In this document: positions 32,919 through 42,765 of the stretch, one piece after another
Numbering within the stretch: the stretch's first letter is position 1
Layout of the letters: each line of letters opens with the position of its first letter
Assembly (NCBI GenBank): GCA_030220185.1
Contig: JASPKZ010005703.1
Span: forward strand, 620,001 to 684,000
Direction: 5' to 3'
Source of the DNA: Diploptera punctata
Taxonomy: Eukaryota > Arthropoda > Insecta > Blattodea > Blaberidae
Length of the DNA stretch: 64,000 nt
Notes under the pieces: generated by a model
Told to the model about the DNA's origin: nothing
Seen by the model: only the letters and a program-made list of their open reading frames with translations
The model's database searches: none
Translations under genes and position numbers: made by a program

Positions 32919-33238
32919 TCCACTGCTGTGGTCGCTAGGTAGCGTGTTGCCTTGTCACGCAGCGGGCCGGGGTTCGATTCCCGATCGGGACAGGCTCCTG
33001 GGTGAGGTTTTTTCGGGGTTTTTCCTCGCGTGTAAGACAAATGTCAGAAAGCTTAGGGCCCAACGATCCCCAAAAATCATCCGGCCATCATTATTATCAT
33101 CATCATCCTTCATCGGTGTGGAAAGCAACGAGAAGCTACCACACCTATAATTCCCTAGTAAAGCTGCAAAGCATAGCATGAAAATACTATGATTGAAGTG
33201 AAACACCTGCCCTCGGGCAGAATTACTGTGGATGGATA
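32919..33238 (+). mobile_element. SINE-2a copy
   Basis: GTCCACTGCTGTGGTCGC (box A region), box B GGTTCGATTCC at 32973, and the body AGACAAATGTCAG. Tail 2a is GGTGTGGAAAGCAACG ... GGGCAGAATTACTGTGGATGG. It sits between two (AT)n(GT)n tracts. Confidence 0.93.
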
Positions 33239-33241
33239 GGC

Positions 33242-33242
<1 letters not shown>

Positions 33243-33281
<39 letters not shown>

Positions 33282-33285
33282 CGTG

Positions 33286-33369
<84 letters not shown>
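33243..33369. repeat. (AT)n(GT)n microsatellite, 127 bp
   Basis: The longest dinucleotide tract in the window. It begins exactly at the 3' end of the SINE-2a copy and produces false Cys/Val and His/Thr frames. Confidence 0.97.
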
Positions 33370-33372
<3 letters not shown>

Positions 33373-33599
33373 CCACATTCTGAAGGTGCTGAATCACGTT
33401 CTATATTTGAGAAAAATCCAAGTACAAGAACGGGGAGATGACTTTTACTCTTAAAATGTCTGTCAAAGTAGTATTAAAAATATATGATTGCGGGAATTTA
33501 GTAGGAGTCAACCAGGGTGCTGGGTCATGAGCCTGAGCAATAGAAAAGGGCAGAAAGAGTCAAAGTGAGGGTTGTAGTCCCTCCTTGAGGACCCAACAC

Positions 33600-33760
33600 A
33601 AAAATGACGGTATGGGTCATGAGAGAACAACATGATGTGCCGAGCCCTAAAGACGATCTACAATTCACATAACATAAAATATTGCGATAGTGCACCAGAT
33701 CTTTCAGGTCACGATCATCAGGACAGTCTGTTCGCCCAATACAAATAAATAACTAAATTA
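33600..33760 (+). repeat. dispersed repeat R4, copy 2
   Basis: Matches 23835-24045 in the same orientation (AAAATGACGGTATGGGTCAT, AAGACGATCTACAATTC, ATCAGGACAGT), with the frame broken. Lacks the GGCCTA hexamer present at 24000 in copy 1. Confidence 0.7.
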
Positions 33761-33764
33761 GTAG

Positions 33765-34460
33765 TGGAAGTACAAAGCAGTAGTAGTAGTAGAAATAATT
33801 TAATTTATATGACTCTTGCTTTCAAAAAATACATAAATTTGCTATAAGAGTGCACAAGGCTTGTTTGTCATTCCTGACTATTTCGGTGAGTTATTCTGGA
33901 ATGAACAGATAACATTTCTGACTCAAAATGAGCAATATTATGACTATAAAGTATTAGTTGAATATAATACACGAGAACCAGGATACGCTAAGAGCAAGAC
34001 TGTTACAAGGGGAAAAAAAGGAGGCATTATATTTTGGGGAGATTAGATAATCGATATGGAAAGCGGACTGCAGGGAATAGTGACGAAAGTATAATGAAGT
34101 GTTTGGAGGAGTTAGGAAAAGACGAATAAATTTATATACACAGTGTTTCAGAATAAGTATTACAGATTTCTGGGGGTACTTAACAGATAAAGTTTTGATA
34201 AGGAAAACATGTCGGGAAACGTACAATTTCGATGTTAAATAGATTTGAAGATAGAAACACAATGGGCTGATATCGTGTTTCAGAATAAGTAGTACCGACT
34301 TGTAGGAGTTGTACTAAAAGTGTGGTTCCACGTGGCGACCCTGTCGTTCGTATCTGCGACGCATGTTTCCATACACACACCCCACAAGACCTGGTGTGTG
34401 CTCAATAATTTCTGCTGTCGCCGGAATTCTTGCAAGAAGATCTTCCTCCGACTCGACAAA
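33765..34460. other. no gene; short direct repeat
   Basis: GTGTTTCAGAATAAGTA occurs at 34143 and 34272, about 130 bp apart. It may mark a small unclassified element. Open frames show no motif. Confidence 0.4.
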
Positions 34461-34515
34461 CGTAGTACAACATGTCCTGTACATCGCAGTGGACGAGACT
34501 TAACTGTTCTTGTTA

Positions 34516-34523
34516 TAGGCCTA
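34516..34523. other. TAGGCCTA octamer in LINE-A
   Basis: TTATAGGCCTATCTG here, against TTATATCTG at 2790 and equivalents at 13265, 43770 and 63895. The same insertion is at 37986. Confidence 0.75.
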
Positions 34524-34709
34524 TCTGTTTACTAAAAAATATCATGAAGTTGTTACGCAGTCTTCTCCATTCGCATGTATGTTTATGTCTCTTTGATCCA
34601 ATAATTTTCCTAAGAACTTCATTCTCAAATAACCGTAATCTTATTTCCTCCCCTAATGTAAGAGTCCGTGTTTCGCATCCATATAATACAACTGGAAGAA
34701 TAACAGTTT

Positions 34710-34717
34710 TAGGCCTA
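34710..34717. other. TAGGCCTA(GCCTA) insertion in LINE-A
   Basis: CAGTTTTAGGCCTAGCCTATATA here. Copies at 10330, 38697 and 63711 read CAGTTTTATATA, so 11 bases (GGCCTAGCCTA) are extra and private to this copy. Confidence 0.8.
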
Positions 34718-34849
34718 GCCTATATATTTTTTTATTTTAACGTTTTTGAAAAGGAGTTGGATTGACAAGAGTCCCTGTAATGCATACTACTGCTCTTAAA
34801 CATAAACATTCCAGCTTGATCCATCACTGTGTTTTACGGGTTTAGTTCC

Positions 34850-34960
34850 CAACCCAAAGAAGCCATTCTCAGGATTGTTAGCGCCTTGAAAATCCATCGA
34901 TTCCAGCCGGACTTGAAACCGTGAATTCGGATCCAAAGATCAGGACCGACACAAAAAATC
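34850..34960 (-). mobile_element. SINE-4 fragment
   Basis: GCGCCTTGAAAATCCATCG and CCAGCCGGACTTGAAACCG correspond to the SINE-4 box B and body. Both ends are decayed. Confidence 0.65.
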
Positions 34961-35024
34961 AGTAAATTAGTCCATAGCATCATTTGTTCCTAAATTAAAG
35001 CAAATGTTTATTCTCTTCCTCTCC

Positions 35025-35028
<4 letters not shown>

Positions 35029-35085
<57 letters not shown>

Positions 35086-35091
35086 TGTGTT
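35029..35091. repeat. (TG)n microsatellite
   Basis: About 30 TG units with one TATG interruption. Confidence 0.97.
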
Positions 35092-35349
35092 TACCTCAGT
35101 TAAACATTCCCTTTATAGGTACTCTAGCACGTCGCACACCACCCGAGCCTTACGAGGACACGATCTGACAGGAGAGAATTTTCAATTCTGCATAGTACAT
35201 ACTTTATTTTATGACCACACCTTTCTGGATGAGTGATCAGCTAAATGTCAGAGCCACCTTCGAGACAACATGAACGTTTAAGACGAGACACACCATTCAC
35301 TCATTCATATGCTAAACAAAGCGATTGCGATATGATTGATTGTAATGAC

Positions 35350-35510
35350 CAGATGTGTTCGAAAACGTTTAGGGACCTAAAATATTCCGACATTTGTCTT
35401 ATAGTTGAGGGAAATAAATGAAACATTCGCGAAACTTATCCTGACTGTGTATCGAACAAGGGTCCGCTGCGTATGAGGAAACGAGGATACCCCAGATCAC
35501 AATGGCGAAC
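35350..35510 (-). mobile_element. SINE-2 fragment, decayed
   Basis: TCCGACATTTGTCTTATAG, GAAACTTATCCTGACTG and TATCGAACAAGGGTCCGC match the inverted SINE-2 body and box B. Confidence 0.7.
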
Positions 35511-35639
35511 ATAAATTTGTTATTATTTATTATTAATGAGAGAATTCTCCTCAATACAGAAATTTATCTCCTGTCCAACAAACTCAAAATATTAAATAGG
35601 TTACAATATTGACATCTTAATACAGAAAGTTAGATATTA

Positions 35640-36110
35640 CCTTTCAGAGCTCTATATTTTGATTTATGATGTCATGCCATTTGTCTTTATCTTGTACATC
35701 ATCATCCACTGCACCAAATCTTTCCATTGACATGAACACATTCTGTATCAAGGTAGTACAGGTCGTCCTCTTCCTCTTCTCCTCGTAATTTCCCATTCTT
35801 TTATAATCCTAGTTTTTCTTCCTTCTTTCATTCTACGTACATGTCCATACCATTGTAGTCGTTTCCTTTCAATTGTGACGACACTTCCTTCTTCCACTTC
35901 CATCAGGCGTCGTGTGTCTGTGTTTCTTATTGTATCTTTCCTGGATATTTTGGCTGATCGTCTCCAGAAGTCCATTTCCCGTGCATTCAGTTTATTAACA
36001 TGTTTTTTTGTTTAACGTCCATATATCTGCTCCAAACAACACTATACTCTGTTTACGATTTTGAGTATTTTTTTAGCGTTTATTGTATTCCTACTCCATA
36101 AAACTTATGT
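35640..36110 (-). mobile_element. LINE C-terminal fragment
   Basis: A 75-residue open stretch on minus: 'MDFWRRSAKISRKDTIRNTD', then 'IERKRLQWYGHVRRMKEGRK' and 'EWEITRRRGRGRPVLP'. Upstream 'EYSVVW' and downstream 'MDDVQDKDKWHDII' extend it in other frames. A clear RT C-terminal block of a further LINE subfamily. Confidence 0.9.
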
Positions 36111-36170
36111 TAGAAATTGATTCACATTATAAAATGCAAATTTCCCATATTTGTATAATCCTAGGATTAC

Positions 36171-36359
36171 CCCAACTCCAAGCGCGATATCCTAGAAGGC
36201 CTTTGGCCTACCATCCGGTTGCTGGCCTCACATCCTCACATGTGTTAATCACAGAGGTAGACGATCATCGAGCCAGTTATAGCTGGTCTTCTCAACCTGG
36301 AGTCGCTATTTATTGAAGCTACCCAAAAGCCTCACGATGCTGAGTGGGCTCCAGGTTCG
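36171..36359. mobile_element. 189-bp segment between 14-bp direct repeats
   Basis: AATCCTAGGATTAC at 36157-36170 is repeated exactly at 36360-36373. The repeat is itself nearly palindromic. The right side reads GGTTCG-AATCC, a box B-like text. It fits a short retroposon with target duplication, but no head with both promoter boxes is clear. Confidence 0.5.
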
Positions 36360-36394
36360 AATCCTAGGATTACACATAACATTTTATCTTCTTC

Positions 36395-37140
36395 TTCTTC
36401 TTCTTCCCTTCACGGGCTAGGCAAAATGCCTGTTCCGCCTCACAGTTGTTCTGTCCATCTTTTTACTGGCCTTCCTACATTCCTTGAACCTCTTGGCTTG
36501 TAGTTAAAAGCTGCTTTTGGTAATCTTATTACGTTCATTTTTTTCTATATGTCTAAACCATTTTTCTCTATATTCTTTGATTTTATCATTTAATGGAGGG
36601 GGGCACGCCGTAGCGTAGTGGTTAAGGCACTGCGCTACAAGCCGGAAGGTCGAAGGTTCGAGTCCCGGTGGAGTCAGGATTTTTAAACTGACCCAAACCT
36701 TCTGGCGGCACTATGGCCCTGGGGTCGACTCAGCCTCTAACTGAAATGAGTACCAGACACTTGTTCTGGGGGTAAAGACGGCCGTCACGCAGGGCTGGCA
36801 ACTCGGCTGACATCTAGTGCCGATTGTCCAGAAAAGTGGAAGCCTTAACCTCCTATTACCCCAAGGGCCTCCTGAGGTCTGTAGTTGGATACTTTTAAAT
36901 GTTTATATTTAATTCTGTTCTTATATATTCATTCTTTAATCGATCCACTCTTGTGCAGCCTTTCGTTCTTCTAAGGAAGTTCATTTCTACGCTTCGTATT
37001 CTTTGTAATTTTTTGATCATTACCCAAGTTTCACTCCCATAAAGTAATGCAGAAACTGCCATGTTTTATAAAACTTCAATCTAGTATCTCTTCTTGTTTT
37101 GTTCTTTAATGTTCTATGTATAGTTCCACATATCATTCAT
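36395..37140 (-). mobile_element. LINE-F fragment, interrupted by SINE-1
   Basis: The flanks of the SINE join to one LINE that matches 46745-47155. Shared landmarks are CACGGGCTAGGCAAAATGCC, TCCGCCTCACAGTTGTTCTG, TTCCTTGAACCTCTTGGC, then TTGTAATTTTTTGATCATTACC and CACTCCCATAAAGTAATGC. On the minus strand this is the usual RT C-terminus (M-x-F-L-R-x, GRP-K-x-x-M) in decay. A (GAA)n tail is at 36390. Confidence 0.88.
36598..36893 (+). mobile_element. SINE-1 copy, best preserved
   Basis: Box A TAGCGTAGTGGTTAAGG (36611-36627) and box B GGTTCGAGTCC (36655-36665) form an RNA polymerase III promoter of tRNA type. The body is GTCAGGATTTTTAAACTG, GGCGGCACTATGGCCCTG, GTACCAGACACTTGTTCTG and GGGCCTCCTGAGG. 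It lies inside LINE-F, so it is younger than that copy. Confidence 0.93.
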
Positions 37141-37690
37141 AACATTTTATTTGACATAAAAATGTCTGAGAAACAGAGAAAGAGTGAATTGAAATTCAAT
37201 TGCTTGATTTTTGTGAGGGTTTTCTTGTCCCTGCGTTTAAGGGACCGAGCGCCGCCACTGGCTTGACTTGTAGCATTATTTCTCGTACCACAGCGGGAAA
37301 TTGAATATTGGTTTGGGTGATGATGGAGATTATTGATTGATTATTTTGTAAGAGAGTTCGCTTCTATTGTTTATTGTGTTTCCTTTGCAAGTCTTGCCTC
37401 CAGGCGTTCACGACTCACATTTATTGTTTAATAGTTTTTTCTAGAAAGAAAGTAATTTGCTGGAGAATATTGTTATGGATAAGAAGTTTCAGATCCCTTC
37501 GTGAGATGTGATGCCCTCTACCCCCTCCGCCACAACAACCTGATCTCAAGATATAGATGCAGCTCTTTTGTTATGTTAACGTGTCACCTATAAACAATAT
37601 CCTGTTGTCATTAATACGTGATGTCAGAGATTGCCACCCACAACATCCAAAACTCAATATTTTATTAAACGACGCTCTTCAACAGCTCAC
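37141..37690. other. no gene or recognised repeat
   Basis: Nothing coding. GTGAATTGAAATTCAATTG at 37184 is a small imperfect palindrome. Confidence 0.5.
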
Positions 37691-37985
37691 GTCATCTAAG
37701 TAACTAACTCACTCACTTACTAGCTCTATCAAACCCGTAGGTTCATGGCCGCGTGGACATAAGCTCTCCATGCATCCCTATCCTGAGCTAATGTTTTCCA
37801 ATCATCCCGCTATAATCTACTTCCCTTAAAGCATGGTTAATGTTATTCTCCCACCTCATTATTGGTCTACCAACTGGACTTTTCCCTCTGGTTTTCCTAC
37901 AAGAAGCTTCCATGCACCTCTTTCATTCCCCATTCGTCCACTTGTCCTGACCATCGCAGTTTACGAGACTTAACTATTCTTATTA

Positions 37986-37993
37986 TAGGCCTA
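37986..37993. other. TAGGCCTA octamer in LINE-A
   Basis: Same site as 34516 (TTATAGGCCTATCTGG). Shared by these two copies and absent from at least four others. Confidence 0.75.
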
Positions 37994-38112
37994 TCTGGTT
38001 TCCTATCAAATCATGTAGCTCACTTTTATGCAATCTTCTCCATTCGCCTGTCTGTTCTTCTCTGTTTGATCCAAAATTTTTCCTAAGAACTTTATTCTCA
38101 AATATTCATAAA

Positions 38113-38622
38113 TAAGGGGCGGATTCCTAAGACATGTCATATTTTTACCAAAGCTTCAAGTAAGTAAAAACATTTATATATGCCTTATTATTAAAATGAA
38201 GTAGTTTTTATTGGGTCTTAAAAGTCATATTTCTCACTTTTTCATATCTTTGGTCATACTTCTGCTTACTCATATGTCTATGATAAAGTGATATTTTGGG
38301 TGTTTTTAATAGCCTGGTCATCAGGCGATTGGAAATAACCAGCATTGTACCTGTATAAAAATCGCCAGTTTTCACAGTACACTTGTTTCGAAGGTTTCTG
38401 TTAACAGGTAGCAAACGTTTGCACTGGACAATAGAAGAAGATTTCCTTTTTCTTACGATACAATTGAAAATGTATATGAATGAACAATTAATATAGTATG
38501 GGTAAAAAGTCATTCAACTATAAGGTCATATTTTTGTCTTTTTAGGTCATACTTTAACCTTTTTTCAGGTCATAAATGCATGCATATTTTCCATTTTTTA
38601 GGTCATACAAATCCGCCCCTTA
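38113..38622. mobile_element. hAT-like non-autonomous element in LINE-A
   Basis: The 13-bp termini TAAGGGGCGGATT and AATCCGCCCCTTA are perfect inverted repeats. Flanks TTCATAAA and TTCATAAC give an 8-bp duplication with one mismatch. The interior repeats GGTCATA many times. A 101-codon minus frame inside has no transposase motif. The terminus resembles that at 54095. Assignment to hAT rests on duplication length and T-A-[AG] terminus. Confidence 0.85.
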
Positions 38623-38841
38623 TTCATAACCTGCCTTCCCCCTTTAAAGTAAGGGTCCATGTTTCGCATCCATTTAATAGAACTGAGAGTATAACAGTTT
38701 TATATATTTCAGTTTAATGTTTATTGAAATGAGTTGGTACGAGCAACTCGTATCATCAGTGTAATTATTCAAATCTGGAACGGAGAGGGTCACTATATTT
38801 TACACAGAAATCTGCTATTTCATACTTGAGATTCTTTAAAT

Positions 38842-38849
38842 TAGGCCTA
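38842..38849. other. TAGGCCTA octamer
   Basis: No aligned paralogue in this window. Confidence 0.6.
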
Positions 38850-39114
38850 TATAGATCGTTATTACGGCTAGAATTGTTATGCAACATATGCCTAATACAA
38901 TGAGAAGTAAGACTTCTGGCTGTCTTTCTAGTGAATTCCGAAGAAAAGAAACCATTGAGGTTGTTCTCAACAAAATATTTTTAAAAATGTTGTAAAGATC
39001 TTCTCCGTTCCTATGTAATAGACAACAAAAATGACCAAGAAAAACATATGTTTTATTAGGAATATTCCACACTACAGTGGTTCTCCTTCAACCCGAACTG
39101 ATTTGTCGCCAGAA

Positions 39115-39315
39115 TGTTTCTGTCTAAAGCATCTTCTTCCTTTACAAATCTCTAGCTTTCATACTTATCCTCACTCCATCCGTCCAACATTCTCTTGATC
39201 TGCCTCTTCCACTTCTTTCGTTAGCTTCCCAATCAAGAATCTTCTTTGGTATTCTGTCTTCTTCCATTCTTATGAGATGTCCATACCAATTCAGACATTT
39301 TTTCTTATATTTTTA
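39115..39315 (-). mobile_element. LINE C-terminal remnant
   Basis: The minus strand gives 'LNWYGHLIRMEEDRIPKKIL', then 'DWEANER' and a decayed G-R-x-R block. The W-x-GH-x-x-RM-x-x-x-R-x-PK core is intact over about 20 residues. Confidence 0.8.
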
Positions 39316-39379
39316 TAATTTTATATGGGAGACTCGGGCATTAAAGAGAGACGAATTTTGACTTTGTTCTGGAGGTGTC

Positions 39380-39615
39380 TAGTTAAAAGTGCAGGCTCGG
39401 TACAATTTTTCTCACTACTTCCCCCGAAAGGTCGGGGGTTCAAGTCTGGATAAGATCAGGATTTTAAAACTAATCTAAATCTTCTAGCAACACTATAGTC
39501 GTCCGTTGAGACAGTATTTAACGGACGTTTGTTCTGTGGTTGAAGACGGTGGTCACATAAGATGATTATCCGTTGTCCTTAAGGGCCTCCTAACGCCTAT
39601 AGTGGGGCATATTAT
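39380..39615 (+). mobile_element. SINE-1 copy, decayed
   Basis: GGTCGGGGGTTCAAGTCTGG (box B), GATCAGGATTTTAAAACT, ACGTTTGTTCTGTGG and AAGGGCCTCCTAACGCC follow the SINE-1 order. Box A has been lost. Confidence 0.8.
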
Positions 39616-39619
39616 ATTT

Positions 39620-40470
39620 TTTTACTTTAGTTAACGTAGATGTGCTTTATCCTCGAACTAGTTACAGTTAACCTCAATTCAGGACAGATTGGTTTGTTTT
39701 TACGAGAATCTCTCTCTCTAAATCACAAAAACAATAAATATGAAATTGATTTCTTTCTGTAGGCTACAGCAGTTCGCTAGTTCTTTTGTTCAAACGCAAA
39801 TTAACGAATGGTGTTTGATATAAGCAACAAAATAATTTTCAAATATAAATAATTATAAGTTGAATAAAATGACAGCAGATATTTTTAGCAAACACAAGAA
39901 CGTCGGGTGCTTTTTACTATCGTAATTACAGCGATAAGTTTGTGGGAAACGCATTAATTTTCCCGCACAAATGGATGTACATGACAGCCAGAGAGCGAAA
40001 AGACTTTATCCTCAGATATCATCGCACCATACATTTAGTATTTTTTTTTCAAATTGAAAAGATAGCAGGTTTGCAAACTCCACATCAGATTGTGCTCGTC
40101 CTGTTTCCTATTAACACGAGTAGGGTTGCCAACTTTGAAAAGAGGGAAATTTGAGACATTTACCTGTCATGTTAGTATCACTGGCAGTCGTTCTATCAGA
40201 TATTATCAGCTTTTAATATAGAGAACGAAAGAGAAGCTGTACATTCGTCTATGGACTACGTCAGTAAAAATAGTATCAAAACAATTACAACTCTTAAAAA
40301 CTGCAAGCTTAAATATCTAAAATTTAATTTTAGCTGCTTCTCAAAGAATTTAGATATCCAAGTTGTACTTAGTTATTAGACATTTAAAATGACTATGAAA
40401 ACAATTATATCGTGTTTAATATTTCTAAAATAAAGTTATGTACTATTTTTTAATGTTAATATGTGTATCA
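39620..40470. other. no gene or recognised repeat
   Basis: AT-rich with no motif. A 70-codon open frame at 39942 is not recognised. Confidence 0.5.
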
Positions 40471-40475
40471 ATCTT

Positions 40476-40622
40476 CAATTAAAATGGATTTTTGTTTGAA
40501 AAAACTTCATCAACACCAACATCTGTACCAAATAACATGCCGAGGATGGAACATGTTCTCAAAGACATTCATGGTTTTCACTAATTGATGAAGTTTGTTC
40601 AAACAAAAATCCATTTTAATTG
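40476..40622. repeat. inverted repeat, ~38-bp arms
   Basis: CAATTAAAATGGATTTTTG ... AACTTCATCAA (40476-40513) against TTGATGAAGTTTGTTC ... CATTTTAATTG (40585-40622), two mismatches. Loop of 71 bp. Confidence 0.9.
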
Positions 40623-40658
40623 AGGAATAATGATATATCAAGAACTTATATTAACATT

Positions 40659-41190
40659 TAAGGTGAGACGGTAGGCCCTATCCCATCAATGTTAAAACAT
40701 AGGAATTTGAGACTCATTTTCTCAGAAACTACTAGATGGATTGAAATGAAAATTTTACACCATATTACGTAAATGAAGATTGTAAAGACCACTGAACCCC
40801 AGTCAAACTTGTATCTAAATACTGATGTCCTATATATATTTTTTTGCCACTAGTCCCTTTTTTATTTTAAAAAAATCTTCTAAAAATCATAAGTTAGGAT
40901 CTGTACAATAGACCATTGCGATTGTGGTTCCACAGCTTTAGTATAACTAGATTTACCGCCTGTAAAAATGCAATGTGAATATCTCTAATAGTTCCTGAGA
41001 TAATAGGCCAAATGTTCGAAATGTTTCACTTTCGAGAAAACAAGGTTTAAAGTATAATGATATTACAGGCTGACAATTGTCAATTATTAAAAAAAATAAC
41101 GCACTTATAATTGGCGTTCAGTAAAAAATCATATACACAAATGTTCAGAAAATATATTTTTTTTTAATTTTGGCCCACTGTCTTACCTTA
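40659..41190. mobile_element. terminal-inverted-repeat element, 532 bp
   Basis: The left end TAAGGTGAGACGGTAGGCC and right end GGCCCACTGTCTTACCTTA are inverted repeats with three mismatches in 19. No open frame. The A/T-rich flanks prevent a confident target duplication. Confidence 0.78.
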
Positions 41191-41191
41191 A

Positions 41192-41237
41192 AAACATATA
41201 TATATATATATATAATATGCATTGTATATAGCCCTCT

Positions 41238-41271
<34 letters not shown>

Positions 41272-41440
41272 TACGTTCGTGCGTGTGTTTGACTGTTAAC
41301 GCTCTACTGACTGTCTTTTTTTTTTCGAAACGAATCTCAACATGTAACATTTGAATAAGAAAAGTATGATGAGTTGAAAATGTAGTAGTAATATTTTCAA
41401 CGTTCTAGCGGTCACAATTTTTGTTATATACGATTTATTT
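41192..41440. repeat. (AT)n tracts
   Basis: Two AT runs (41195-41215 and 41238-41268) beside otherwise unrecognised DNA. Confidence 0.85.
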
Positions 41441-41445
41441 ATAAA

Positions 41446-41914
41446 TAAATAATAGTTTTAAAAAACTACAAGAACAAGCTTTATTAGAAAACTAAAAGAC
41501 CAAAAATAATTTTAATTTCCAATACGCTTGGGATAAATTAAAGTGGTCAACAAAAAAATCATCTCCAACACATATAGAATAAAATTAGAGTTATCAACCA
41601 AAAGAAAATCATTTTACCATCAAAAGCGTGGGGTGCTCTATATCAATTAATATATTTGATAATAAACAGATATTGGTAAAAGTAAGCTCTCTAAGAAGAA
41701 AATGTAAAAATCATAAAAATCACCCCACGCTTTTGATGGTAAAATTATTTTCTTTTTGTTGATAACTCTAATTTTATTCTATATGTGTTGGAGATGATTT
41801 TTTTGTTGACCACTTTATTTTATCCCAAGCGTATTGGAAATTAAAATTTTCATTTGGTTTTTCGGTTTTCTAATAAAGCGTGTTGTTTTAGTTTTTTAAA
41901 ACTATTATTTATTT
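41446..41914. mobile_element. foldback element, ~190-bp arms
   Basis: Arms 41446-41635 and 41721-41914 are reverse complements at over 90%. The inner tips are AAAAGCGTGGGGTG and CACCCCACGCTTTT, and mid-arm the text CCAATACGCTTGGGATAA pairs with TTATCCCAAGCGTATTGG. The 85-bp loop is AT-rich. No open frame. A long-armed foldback transposon or an inverted duplication. Confidence 0.93.
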
Positions 41915-42017
41915 TTTATTTTTTAGTTTTAATATTTTACAGAATAAGATAAAAATGTAAATATCTTTAAATCCGATACTATTGTAGTATGAGCTAAAAG
42001 TAATACTCTTCTATAAA

Positions 42018-42110
42018 AAACCCTCCCACCCGGATTTGAACCAGCGACATATGGATTACTGAAATTATATACTACTAAGAGTTCACTGCTCTACCAACTG
42101 AGCTCTTACA
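42018..42110 (-). tRNA. tRNA-like pseudogene or SINE head (Tyr-like)
   Basis: The minus strand has box A AGCTCAGTTGGTAGAGCAG and box B GGTTCAAATCC, and the stretch TCGCTGGTTC is typical of tRNA-Tyr. The spacing between boxes is long enough for an intron. The acceptor arms (TTGTAAG against GTGGGAGG) do not pair and the anticodon stem is poor, so I do not call a functional gene. Confidence 0.55.
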
Positions 42111-42160
42111 ACGATTGACTAAAAACTCGACAAGTCCGCAACCTATTATACCAGTTTTCA

Positions 42161-42642
42161 TTTTTTTGATTTTCGGATGATTCTGGCCAGGATTTTAGAA
42201 ACAAAATATGAAATTATTGTATTTTTTATGGGTCCTCTACACGTATACAAAGTTTCAAGTCGATCCAATGTTTCTAAGTGGGTGAAAATCGCGTTGAAAG
42301 ATTCCGTTACATTGATACAAAAACGCGTTTTTTGATTTTCTGATGATTATGGCCAGGATTTTAGAAAATAAATATGAAATTATTGTATTGTCACGGGTCC
42401 TCTACAAGTATACAAAGTTTCAAGTCGATCCAATGTTTCTAAGTGGGTGAAAATCGCGTTGAAAGATTTCGTTACATTGATACAAAAACACTTTTTTTTA
42501 TTTTCTGATGATTATGGCCAGGATTTTAGGAAATAAATATTAAATTATTGTATTGTCACGGGCCCTCTACAAGTATACAAAGTTTCAAGTCGATCCCATG
42601 ATTTTAAGTTAGTGAAAATCGCGTTGAAAGATTCCGTTACAT
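42161..42642. repeat. ~165-bp tandem repeat, three units
   Basis: Units start at about 42163, 42328 and 42493. Each carries TGATTATGGCCAGGATTTTA, GTCCTCTACAAGTATAC, TCAAGTCGATCCAATG and AAAATCGCGTTGAAAGATT. Units 2 and 3 are closest. Unit 1 lies next to the tRNA-like element. No open frame across units. Confidence 0.95.
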
Positions 42643-42644
42643 AG

Positions 42645-42645
42645 G

Positions 42646-42679
<34 letters not shown>

Positions 42680-42692
42680 TATAGATAGATAG
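42645..42692. repeat. (TAGA)n microsatellite
   Basis: About eleven TAGA units ending the tandem array. Confidence 0.95.
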
Positions 42693-42765
42693 ATACAGGT
42701 CAAGCTAATATAAAGCGTGTAAAAAGAGACATATTTCATAAACCAGCCAAATTGTACCACTAGGA

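Larger units (their letters stand above)
34465..34800 (-). mobile_element. LINE-A fragment with two TAGGCCTA sites
   Basis: Minus-strand LINE-A from the RWAGH region (CATGTCCTGTACATCGCAG) up to the thumb. Internal landmarks are CGCATCCATATAATACAAC and TTTTGAAAAGGAGTTGG. Both the 3' and 5' ends are missing. TAGGCCTA occurs at 34516 and 34710. Confidence 0.88.
37695..38770 (-). mobile_element. LINE-A copy split by a hAT-like element
   Basis: 37695-38112 and 38623-38770 are consecutive parts of one LINE-A copy, from the (TTAG)n-type tail (ACTAACTCACTCACTTAC) to the thumb. Internal text CAAACCCGTAGGTTCATGG, TTTTCCCTCTGGTTTTCC and AGGGTCCATGTTTCGCATCC is standard for the family. Confidence 0.92.

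Noticed and set aside
33155..33454. Cys/Val and His/Thr rich open frames
   Set aside because: Translations of a (GT)n/(AC)n microsatellite.
36151..36373. AATCCTAGGATTAC as a transcription factor site
   Set aside because: Exact direct duplication around a 189-bp segment is better explained by insertion.
42018..42110. Functional tRNA-Tyr gene
   Set aside because: Boxes A and B are good, but the acceptor and anticodon stems do not pair.
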